Origin: Trogon surrucura
Lineage: Eukaryota > Chordata > Aves > Trogoniformes > Trogonidae
Assembly (NCBI GenBank): GCA_020746105.1
Contig: CM036622.1
Coordinates: 11,642,487-11,706,486, forward strand
DNA: 64,000 nt
Direction: 5' to 3'
Part shown: piece after piece, positions 13,001-22,449 of the stretch
Layout: each line of letters starts with the position of its first letter
Position numbering within the stretch: position 1 is the stretch's first letter
The notes under the pieces: generated by a model
The model's input: only the letters and a program-made list of their open reading frames with translations
Databases searched by the model: none
What the model was told of the DNA's origin: nothing
Translations under genes and position numbers: made by a program

Positions 13001-13509
13001 TGAAGTTAAAAACGGTGTGTTTTTTCAATGTCAGATACAGAACACGCTTTGAAAATCCAATCTGGCACTAGCCTACATACAATTACAAGTTCTGTAAATG
13101 TTTTTCAAGGAGTAACTAGAAGAGGCACTAATGCCCAGGTCTGAAGTCTCCAAAATATTTGCAAACTACTCCAAGTATTTTGCTGTATTTTTTTTCCAGT
13201 GTAGTCACTCGTACTGCTGCATTTTAATGATTGATTACAGACACAGGCCCCACTGAATCCACAGGAGCTTTCCTATTGACTTCACTGAAGCCAGCCTTTT
13301 ACCCATGGATTTACAGCAGCTAAATTCTGTACTTCAGCTAAAATAAAACCCATGACACAATCTGTGCTACAAGACTGAAAGCAAAGCTATACCTTTTCTA
13401 AAAATGGTTTTGTGCATCTATAAGCTTTTGATTCGACAAATGTTTTTGCACCTGCTGGAGTAAAAGTAATAAAAAGTCAAACTGCTGTCGTTTTTTTCAT
13501 ATGTATATG
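10030..13509. other. AT-rich noncoding stretch
   Basis: No gene, RNA gene or mobile element recognised. Frames of 60-110 codons are chance openings in AT-rich DNA. A GC-richer patch near 10180-10430 shows no exon structure. Confidence 0.4.
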
Positions 13510-13596
13510 CAGTTTTATAACACACAATGCAGTAGTTCATCCTAAATTAAAAAATAGGAAGTTAAAAGTTTTTTCATACACCAGTAATATGTTTAT
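13510..13596 (+). repeat. Duplicated 87-bp segment, copy B
   Basis: Partner of the segment at 9943-10029, in the same orientation and 3.57 kb away. Five of the eight differences fall in positions 13521-13530 and three in 13547-13556; the remaining ~40 bases to the right end are identical. Similarity stops abruptly at both ends. Confidence 0.85.
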
Positions 13597-16502
13597 GTCA
13601 CATGTGAGAGTAGCGTGTAATTTATATAGTCGTGATGTCAGCAGTACATTATGTAAGTTCTTAGTGGCAGATGCAGTTTAGTAGTGCAGACTGATTTTTT
13701 TTTTACTTAATGCTAATTTTAGTGATTTTCATCCTGAAAAATGTCTTTTAACCTGTGGTTTGCTATGTCTTTTTATTTCTTCCTGACTGGGCTGCTCTTT
13801 ATGTGTATCTAAACCCAAACAGGCTAAAAAGGCGTGATTAACTTTCTTTACTGATGTTTGTGGGAAATGCTGGCAGGGGTGCATGGTAGCAAACACCTCT
13901 CCTGCTGCAATGTCACAATTACAAACTTTGCAATTCCATGGAAACTGTCGGAGTTATTCCTTGTCATCTCCTTCTCAGCTTTTTGGCTAGAAAATAAGGC
14001 AGAAATTTGACTCCCCCTGCACAAGGCCTAACTAAACAGACTGTGCAGGGAAGTTTAAGAGGGGTTATAAATCCACTAACTGTGGGGAGGCTCCGTTACA
14101 ACCCCTCTGCAGCCCCCACCTGTGGGCTAGAGAAGGAGCCCCTGACAGTCTACACCTTCACCCGTGACCAGCATAACTGGAATTTCTGTGGGACACCTTT
14201 GTTAGGACGGTTCAGGTAGAAACTCACCTCTTGAGTTTTTAAGCACATTAAAGCAAGTGACAGTGGTAGTAGAAGTATTTGGAGTACCTGCAGATTCTCG
14301 TGCAAAATATATTTCCACTTCTGTTTTGAGCTGCAAAAAACTTGAAGTGAGTCATATGAAGGTGCGAATGAACCATCTTTATAGAACATTTGTATTGCTG
14401 GCGTTCTTGACATCCCCAAGAAGAGAACTGGTAAGAAAGACTCTGTTTAAAAAAAAAAAAAAAAAAGTTAATTGCACTTCTAATATCTGTAAGATCTTTT
14501 TGTTACATGATCCCACAATTTTTATGCATAAACACAGTTGTTATGTTATTCCAGTCCATTAATAATCAGAGATGTGACCAAAGGAGGCAAATTAGAATTG
14601 GTAGAGGGATTTCTGGTTTTACCTTCTTGCTTAAATGTGGTTTTGAAGTCAGACTCTCAGAAACATACAAAAATGTCATCTCCTTCACCTCTTACTTCTC
14701 ATTCTCTCCTAACACTAAAAAACCCCCAACAACCCAGACAACAAAAACAAGATCCCAAAACCCAATCAAACAGCAAAAATCTACATAAACCTCCATATGT
14801 GTCTGACAGGAGCTATACTACCCAAAAAACATTTATCAAATCAGTCTTCCATATTCATGTACTAAACAATTAAATTATAACTAGGAGTATTCCAACAAGC
14901 GCAATATCAAAAAGAGTAAATAAAATAAAAGTCTTGCAGAAGCTCTGGGGGGAGGAATAATAATGTGAATAATTTTGTGACCTCATCCCAAAAAAGCATG
15001 AAATAATGGTGTCCAAGTATGGAGGAAACAAACTATTGTTGTGGCTGTAAAAGGAAATATGAAGTCTCTCTTTTCTATATTCCTAGAATAGACCCCATGG
15101 CATGCAGTTACGATGAAGAGATCATTCAGGTATCTAAGATCAGACCAACTTGGAGAGCCAGCATGAGATCAGACCTGCTCATGCACAAAGGGTGAGGAGT
15201 TGGATGGCGTTGCATGTCAGAGCTGAGAGAGCATGCGTGCGCAGCACAGGCCTCAAGAACAAATATATGATGAGATCTGAAGGAAAGGAGGTTGGACAAA
15301 CACCACGTGCTTCCTGACATACTGGGATCCCTCCTGAGTGGGACAAGAGAAGCGATGAAAAAAGAGGAGAGGAACCCTCTGTCTTGCAGTTCTGGGCTTT
15401 GTGTGCACCCTTGCTGTTCTCACTGGGTCGAGGAGGTCAGCACACACCTTTCTGCATGGATTAGCTTCTGTCGGGGTCTTACCTGTGGGAAGAACTGTTC
15501 CTCTCCATTCTTCTGCCCATTCTTTTTATATGGCACATGAATAACCCATGGCATCTCTTAAGTTTATCTACAGAAAGAAGAAACATGAAATAAGACTAAT
15601 TTGAGGTAACTTGGGAAGAGATAAAAATAATAATTTTAAGCGTTCCTTAAAGCTCAGTTAGATGTATCCAACCAGTGCATCTTTAACATTGGTTGAAGCC
15701 TGTAGGTCTAGAGCGAGCCTCCTTCCACCAGCTAGCTCAGTAGTAATGAACATTGGTTTTATCCCAGAGATGCTCAGCAGTTTAGTTCAGACAGGGGAGT
15801 TTGGTGTTAAGGGAGCTGATACTTCACAGGTAACCTTCTAGGAAACGGAAAAGGCAATGTTTCTGGGCTGTGGCTTCTGCAGCGCACATGTGGCGAAACA
15901 CAGACAGCTCCTATTTGGCTCACCCAAATTCAAGTCACTTTGCCTTTGCAGATAAAAGCTGTCAAAAAGAACATGAATCACTTATTAGATCCATTTTCAG
16001 TGTCACACAGCATCTGAAGGAGTGCCATAGACTAGGACATGACTCAGAGATAGAAGAGAATTAAGATTTTGTTTGGATGTTGTAAAAACTAGGAAGTACT
16101 GCTAGGCATCTTTATTTCCAGAAAACGGAACTGTGACAATTCATACTGTTACGGCACCAAATATGCTCCCGTGTAAATCCATATTACAGAGGTATGTAGA
16201 AGAAACAGGACCCTTTACCTTTCTGTTGCAAAGCACTTTTTGAATTGCATGTGCTCCTACTGGAACCTGGCTTCCTTTATTTTATGTCACCTGCTTAAGA
16301 CAGAGGAATGTATTTAAGTAAAGATAAGGCCATGAGATGAATGGGTGAGGAGATGTACATAGAACAAAAAACCCCACAAATACAACTTGCTGGTATTCTA
16401 CAGTACTGTTTCACATCCCTGTGATGTATCACACTTCCTTTCCTCTTTAGCCCACTGGAGAAATGACACAGTTGAACAGGAACATTGCTTACAGTTTATA
16501 TT
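13597..16502. other. AT-rich noncoding stretch
   Basis: No gene found. It contains an A18 run at 14449-14466 and an A/C-rich low-complexity segment at 14715-14785, where the plus strand is almost free of G and T. A frame at 14007-14219 is unrelated to any family I know. Confidence 0.4.
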
Positions 16503-16688
16503 TCATAGAATCACAGAGTCATAGAATCATAGAATGATTTGGGCTGGAATCTTACGACCTTAAAGATCACCTGGTTCCAAGCCCCCTGCCATGAGCAGGG
16601 ACACTTTACACTAGACCATGTTGCTCAAAGCCCTAGACCAGGTTGCTCAACCCCCCCAGACCAGGTTTCTCAAACCCCCGTGCAACCT
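16503..16688 (-). mobile_element. CR1 LINE 3'-end fragment with internal 23-bp triplication
   Basis: Read on the minus strand this is a CR1 tail: the terminal direct repeats (TCATAGAATCA-type on the plus strand at 16503-16535), then GGCTGGAAT..ACCTTAAAGATCACCTGG. Within it a ~23-bp unit close to CTAGACCAGGTTGCTCAA occurs three times in tandem (16611-16632, 16633-16655, 16656-16679). Ordinary CR1 copies have this unit once. The fragment is 5'-truncated and moderately diverged. Confidence 0.9.
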
Positions 16689-18895
16689 ATTTCAGCTAAT
16701 AGAAGGTTTTTTGGTTTGGGGTTTGTTTTGTTTTGTTTTTCTTTTTTTTTTTTTTTTTTGATAATGCTGAATACTACTTAAGTTCAGATTAACTCTGCTT
16801 TTTCTCCAATACCTGTCTCAGCTTTAAGACTAATATGCTACGTCCTAGTGAGCCTCTGAAACCATAGGGAGTACTTGGTTCCCTTTGCTCATATCCCTTT
16901 CAGTCTGTTACTAAAATAAGTAGACATAAGAACTGAACAGAGATGTAATAGTTAAGGAACCAAGCGTTGCATAAAAATACCAGATTTACATTTGTTCAGG
17001 ATATCACTAGGATTATTATACATTAAAAAGCATAATTTGTACTCCCTTTTAAAATGCATTTTGGTTTCACTATGGATTAAAGCATATGCTAAGACTTAGA
17101 AATCAGTTTTTCCCCTTTCAATTTTATCTCTAAGGCTTCACTTTTGTGTAGCTAGTATAGATCTTTACTACAGAGAAAAGAGTGCTGAATAAGGTGGGGT
17201 CTTTTTTTTTTTACATTTTGCAGGTAGTTTCACATGATAAATGTGGAGATCTGAAGTTTTAGTAGCATGTAAGGAGGTGAATAAATTACCGTTCAATTAG
17301 ACTAAAAGATATTGCTGAAAAGTACTTGTAACGAGATAATTGCAAGTGCCAAAGCTGAGAGTAACACTCAACACTGGCAGCCGCTTAGTTAAACATGTGG
17401 TTAATGATGTTACAGGAATAACGGGTATGTAAAATATTCAGCTGTGCCAGCAGTAAATATTAATTTTATGTGACAGCAATAGTGTCTTACTGAGACTGAT
17501 ATTTGACATACAAAACTCCTGTAATTATTTTAATATCTTTACTTCCCAATGATTTTAATGATATGACAAAGATTTTAGGTGTTTGCTGAAGCAGCACTAC
17601 TGTCATTTACTATCAATCAAACAAAATGTCATTCTAAGTCATCTCACTGCAGAAGTCTGAGTAGTTTTCATACCAATTAAGCTGTATAGAGTACGTTCTT
17701 CTTTTGGCGTTTTATGCTTGAAGAATAAAAATGACAAAGACTTACCTGGAAAACATTTATTAGAACATATAAGACAAAAAAGTATTTAAGTAGGGATTTT
17801 GCCATCAGAAGAAAAGCCTGACTATAAAAATGGAGAAGCAGCATATGACTTTCTACCTTTAAATTAGTTATGAAAAAACATTACAGATAATACAGGTAGT
17901 GCCTCATGTAGTTGATTGCTCAGTACTTTTCATTGTAAGTTTCTTCAATCACTTAAAAACATTGCCAAGTTTTGAACCATTTAGGATGTTTTCCATGCCA
18001 GGTGCCTGCCCTAGGCAGGAGTATCTTGGAAAGCTGCTTCCAAAATCCAATCATTTCAGAAACAGTTTCCCAGAAAAGATAAGTTTCTTTGCCTAACACT
18101 ATCCCACATCTCACAATTTTAAATTTTTTTTTTAATTTTTTTTTTTGCTGGGAACATGCAGCACTTGTGGAGCAGGAACATGAAGTTTTGCAGAATGATG
18201 ATCTTACTGTCACAGGAGGTGCCTTTGATTAGCCCCTAAGATTTGTCCAAATTTGTCCCCCATATAGAGCACGGTCTCAAGTTACAGCTTGCCAGCTGAG
18301 CTGTGGTAACTGACTCTGTGCACATTCCTCATTTGCTCAGCAGAATATGCTAATCTAAACCACCTTTACGGGAGTTCATATTAAGGAGTTGTTCTTCACA
18401 GTGACAACACACAAGCAGATATCAGCTCAGCTTGAAAGCAGCAACTTTGCAGGCAGGGGAGTTCCTCTTGTCCTACCCTCAGCCCACACTGCATCAAGAA
18501 AGGACTTGGCAAATACATTTTCTTGATTTTTCTTCTCTGCTCGGAGACCTCAGGCTAGAGAGATTGATATGTTTTCTCCTCTGTGAACTGCTCAACCACC
18601 TGGCACTGAAGTGAATGTAGATCAAAACAAAGTTGCATCTCTTGGAGCTTATTTTCACATCCCCATTCAGAGAACAGAGTGGTTGCCTTCGGATGGAGAG
18701 AAGACTTGTAACAGGCACAAGAAAACTGGAAATAGAGAAGGTAAGAGCTGGAAGAGAGAGGAGAGCAACAGGATTTGAGAGTCACAAGTGAAGCAGAAGT
18801 TGGGCATGGGGGAAAGCAACAATATATGTCACATATTGCAGCAGATTTAAACATGAGAGGAACTGCTGACTCTATTCTGTACTTATCCCCCTCCA
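16689..18895. other. AT-rich noncoding stretch, possible conserved element
   Basis: No gene seen. Positions 17440-17700 are a uniform AT-rich block with several ATTA/TAAT cores and no simple repeats, the sort of composition often seen in conserved vertebrate enhancers. That is only a guess from composition. Confidence 0.3.
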
Positions 18896-18972
18896 GGACT
18901 ACAGCTCATTTCAAGAGTCGAGAGTCTTCCCTCGGGACCTGAGACTCATTTCAAGAATCTAGAATCTCTCTG
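18896..18972. repeat. Tandem direct repeat, two copies of ~39 bp
   Basis: Two adjacent units, 18896-18933 and 18935-18972, share CTCATTTCAAGA followed by an R-T-C-x-A-GA-R-TCT pattern. Divergence between copies is moderate. No function is evident. Confidence 0.7.
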
Positions 18973-20559
18973 CTCTGCTGTCAGCAAAACCCCAAAGTAA
19001 CCACCTATCAAAGCATTTGCCAATACTCTCCCAGTGGCAGATGCACACAAACCACTGCTGCAAGCTGCTTGTCTCTTTAAGTGGTAGAGATTTGTCCAAA
19101 TAGGTACGTGGCACATAAAGTTACCGATTTGACTAATGTGGTGGTCCTGTTTGTCTTGCTTTTAGAATGTCTTTTTGCATGACAATCTGAACAGGGCAGA
19201 AGGGCATGCAGAATAATCAAGTCAGGAGCGTTAAATAAAAATTATGAAATTAAAGCACAGCGCATGCCCCAAATGGGTCTGCTTATTTACTCACTATAAC
19301 CTGTGTACAACTCACACAGGGCCTAAATTATCATTCAGATATCATTCATTCAGCATCACCACTAGACTGATAACATAGAACTCTGGCTAATACTTCACCT
19401 AGCATTTTGCTTGCTTCTATCTGTGTTAAATTTGCCATAATTGATATTTACTACACAGGTACCTGGGGAATTTGGGCCCTGTTATACTTGACTGGCATTT
19501 GAATTCTCCATTGTCAGGTCCAGTTTGGTCTCACTGGGAAATGTGGAGAAAAAAATGCTGTGCCTACCCCAGGAAAACCCATCGATCAGCCACAGTCCCA
19601 GCTGCATGCCTGTAAGAAGTGTGAGTACATAAACTGCATGATGAATTCTCAATGAGAGATGCAGAGCTGCTTCCCACACTTAAATCTTTTTGTCATGGCC
19701 TTAAAAAACTGCAGTGTTTCTGTACGTTAAAACCCTTCCTGCGTGACAGAAGTAACTGCAATTTTTAGTTTAGTCATCTCTGTAGTTTATAATTTCAGGA
19801 CGTTTAGAGGTAGGGCACTTTGCACTCAGCATGCAATTTCAAAGGATAATACCTGACAAAACGAAGGCTTACAGCGACAGCAGCATTGAGCCTTATCCTA
19901 AGTAGTTAAATGAGTTCAAAACCTATCATTAGTCACTGATAGGATCCGTTTCTATCTGCTTAAATCCTGCATAAAGTGCCAGTGAATTGTTAAAAGCTGA
20001 GGACGACTATTAGACAGCCTAATATAAGCCTGCGAAAGAATTGTGTTATTGGGAGTAAAGTGCTGTATTATTGTCATTTGTTAAGCAGTTCCTCAATTTT
20101 GGCAGTACCTGTTATGTTACTCTCTCCTCTGTTAATTGAGTGTCAGAGGAAAACCCAGCCAAGCGATACATTGCAGATTCTAAGACTCTGCCTGCCTCAA
20201 AATACCGAGGTTTCCTCACGAGTCCAGGCTTAGGTGCTAAAACACTGCATCGAAATTAAGTCACACCTCCTGGCATGAATCAGCAGCTAAATCTAGTTAA
20301 TCTTCACATGTATCTTTGATAAGAATACCTCCTGCATTACTACAGTATGGATAGTTAGGTACTAGAGGAACCTCCAGACCCAGGTGCTAAAAGCACTGCT
20401 GAGGAGCATTAGGCTGTGAGCAAGGAATTATTTGCAATACAAGAAAACCCAGAGAAGTAGTCTCTGAAGTAGTTACAGGACGGAATAATAAACTGTTCAT
20501 CGTCCCGGACGACACAGACACGCTGCCTACTAGATGCAGAATGCTTAGCGTTGAAAAAG
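18973..20559. other. Noncoding stretch upstream of the CpG island
   Basis: No gene or named repeat seen. It passes into rising GC content from about 20500. Confidence 0.4.
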
Positions 20560-21103
20560 CAGTGACTGGAGCAGTTAAAATTCTTTATTCCTGTGCTGCC
20601 CCTGGGTACGCCCCGGCACCCGAGCCCTGCCGGGAGGACACGCGTGGAGCGGGCACACCGGAGCGGGCGGAGGCGCGCCCCGCCGGGCTGCAACAGAGGC
20701 TCCCTCCCTTCTCGGACACCGCGTCACTTATTAGCCATTTGCTAGATAAAACAAAACAAACCCAAGCCAAACCCACACAACAAAACAGACAAAAAAGCCA
20801 AGAGTGGGGCTGCCAGAGCAGAGTCCCCGTTGAGCGCGGCCCTGCCCCGGAGCACCGGCTCCCCCCCAGCATCGCCCGGCCAAGCCGCCCACCCGGTGGA
20901 GGGGAGACGGGGCTGGCAGGCCCCGCACAGCCCCATCCTCGCCCGGGCGGGACATGGAGCCAAGTTCCGGAGCCGCATCCCGGGCTGCACGGTCCCGGCT
21001 CCCCGAGCGACCCTTCCCGCCGGGGCGGTGCCGGAGCCCGGCGCGCGGGGCGGGACGCTGCTCCCCGGCTGACTCACCCTCCGCTCCGCCCCGGGGGGAG
21101 GGC

Positions 21104-21140
21104 GGGGCGGGCCCGGCCGAGGCCACGCCCCCGCCCCGCG
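21104..21140. promoter_or_regulatory. GC-box cluster (Sp1/KLF type)
   Basis: Several GGGCGGG/CCCGCCCC and CCACGCCC motifs are packed in this stretch, about 80-110 bp upstream of the E-box/CRE module. Such clusters recruit Sp1/KLF factors in CpG-island promoters. Confidence 0.6.
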
Positions 21141-21213
21141 CTCCCGGCCACCCCCCGTCACCCCCCCCCGCCCGCCCGGCACGGACCGCAATGATTTAGA
21201 AGTTCAGGAATCC

Positions 21214-21255
21214 CACGTGACGTCACGGAGGGTGATGTAATGCTTCTCTAAATAG
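21214..21255 (+). promoter_or_regulatory. Core promoter module: E-box/CRE, ATF-C/EBP-like site, TATA-like box
   Basis: A perfect E-box CACGTG (21214-21219) overlaps a perfect palindromic CRE TGACGTCA (21218-21225). TGATGTAAT follows at 21233-21241; it fits the C/EBP-ATF composite element and is close to a D-box. CTCTAAATAG (21246-21255) can act as a TATA-like box and is one base from a MEF2 site. CREB-regulated promoters commonly place a full CRE just upstream of a TATA box. If TAAATAG sets the start, transcription would begin near 21280-21290 on the plus strand. The motifs are seen directly; their activity is inferred. Confidence 0.65.
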
Positions 21256-21284
21256 AACGTATTGTAACCGTCCCTCAGTCCAAC

Positions 21285-21332
21285 GTGGTTCCTCCGGCCG
21301 CGCTGCCGGTCCCGTCCCCGCCGCGCCGGGCG
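21285..21332 (+). other. Candidate noncoding first exon ending at a splice donor
   Basis: The right edge is a good donor, GCG|GTAAGT, with GT at 21333-21334. The left edge is an estimate about 30 bp downstream of the TATA-like box. There is no ATG in this short segment, so it would be 5' untranslated. The exon model is an inference and transcript data are needed to place the start; a wide, dispersed start pattern is also possible for a CpG island. Confidence 0.4.
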
Positions 21333-21650
21333 GTAAGTTCCTAAAAATACGGGGCAGCCCCGGGAAGGCGCCCGGCGCGGCGCGCAGCGCACCCTGCGCT
21401 CCGCCGCACGGAGCGGCACGGCTCGGCACGGCGCGGAGCGGGGCAGCAGAGCCGGGGCGATCGGCTGGGGAAGGGGCTCTTCTCCCTGCCGCCAGCGCAT
21501 CTGCTCCGGAGGCGGGAGCTCCGGTCCCTGCCGCGCTGCCGCCGCCGCCGCTGCCGGGAGCGGGGATCCCGCCGCGCGTCCCCGCCGTGCCCCCGTCGAG
21601 GCGGCGCGGGGAGAGGGGGCGTGAGCGACCCCCGCGTCCCGCCGAGGGTC

Positions 21651-21690
21651 GGGCAGGGCAGGGCAGGGCAGGGCAGGGCAGGGCAGGGCG
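21651..21690 (+). repeat. Pentanucleotide microsatellite (GGGCA)
   Basis: Seven perfect GGGCA units followed by one GGGCG, inside the CpG island. A related GGGAT-rich stretch occurs at 21801-21825. Both make the plus strand G-rich and could be length-polymorphic. Confidence 0.95.
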
Positions 21691-22362
21691 GCGGGGAGCC
21701 GGGGGCGCACAGCTGCCGAGCCGCGGGGCAGCCGGGCTCCCCGCCCGCACATCGGGGAGTTTGGGAAGACTCTGCGCGCCGCTTCCCGGGATGGCACTGG
21801 CTGGGATGGGGTGGGATGGGATGGAGCGGCTGCCGCGGGGCGCAGGCAGCACCCCCGCTGCTCGCTGCGCCGAGCGGGGCCGGCGGCTCCCGACGGAGGG
21901 GCCGCGGTGTCCCCGCGCCCAGGGCGGGCTGGATGGCTCCTCGCTTCGGCGTGCCCCGGCGGCACCCGGCAGTGACAGCTCGGCTGCGCACCGCGCCGCC
22001 CCGCCGCCCCCTCTCCCCGCCGCCCCTAAAACTTCTGGACAAGTTTCGCGGCGGCGCCCGGGCGCCCCGCCGAGCCGGGACCCGCCGGCGGCGGGCTCGG
22101 AGCCGATGCGCGGCCGCCTCCCCCGTGAAACACCCCGGGTGCGGGGCTGCTCCCGGCCCTTACGTCATGCTGCGGGCCGGTGCGGGGCTTATGCTCCGCT
22201 TCTGATGCCGTCGGGTCCGCGGCGGCGGGGGGAGCGCTGACAAGGTGCCCTTTCTGCAGCCCTGCTGTCCCCTCACAGCTCCGCTGCCCCTCTCCCCAGC
22301 TCCGCGCCCCCCTACTCCCCCCCGGGCACTGTCCTCTCTTACAGGGGTCTCTCTCTCCCCAG

Positions 22363-22449
22363 CGAAGTTTTCAGGACCGTAAGAGCTTCAGGAGTATAAG
22401 GGGAATACTTGCTAAACTCTGCCTCTCCTATTATTTATGTCCAAGCATG
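22363..22449 (+). other. Candidate second exon between strong splice sites
   Basis: A long pyrimidine tract ends in CTCTCTCCCCAG (AG at 22361-22362). After 87 bp comes ATG|GTGAGT, a strong donor with GT at 22450-22451. The 87-bp length is a multiple of three. An ATG at 22436 would begin a short frame (M-S-K-H...) that continues past the donor. The exon could therefore carry a translation start or be wholly 5' untranslated. I do not recognise the peptide. The exon would be the first after the CpG-island first exon, in the same direction. Confidence 0.45.

Larger units (their letters stand above)
20560..22350. promoter_or_regulatory. Large CpG island, likely promoter of a host gene
   Basis: About 1.8 kb of very GC-rich, CpG-dense sequence stands out sharply from AT-rich flanks. 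It contains GC boxes (21104-21140), the pentamer GGGCA repeated, and a plus-strand TATA/CRE module at 21214-21255. In birds, as in mammals, islands of this size nearly always mark the 5' end of a gene. Open frames of up to 253 codons on both strands are chance products of high GC. Direction is more likely plus, because the promoter module, the splice donor at 21333 and the exon-like segment at 22363 are collinear. A donor-like GTGAGTC on the minus strand at 21071-21077 leaves bidirectional transcription possible. Confidence 0.85.

Noticed and set aside
14007..14466. Possible processed pseudogene ending in an A18 run
   Set aside because: The upstream sequence shows no recognisable gene, no polyadenylation signal at the right distance and no target duplication that I could see.
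20541..22240. Long open frames (up to 253 codons) on both strands within the CpG island
   Set aside because: High GC removes stop codons in all frames. The peptides are Pro/Ala/Arg/Gly-rich without domains, overlap on both strands, and show no splice logic beyond the short exon candidates reported.
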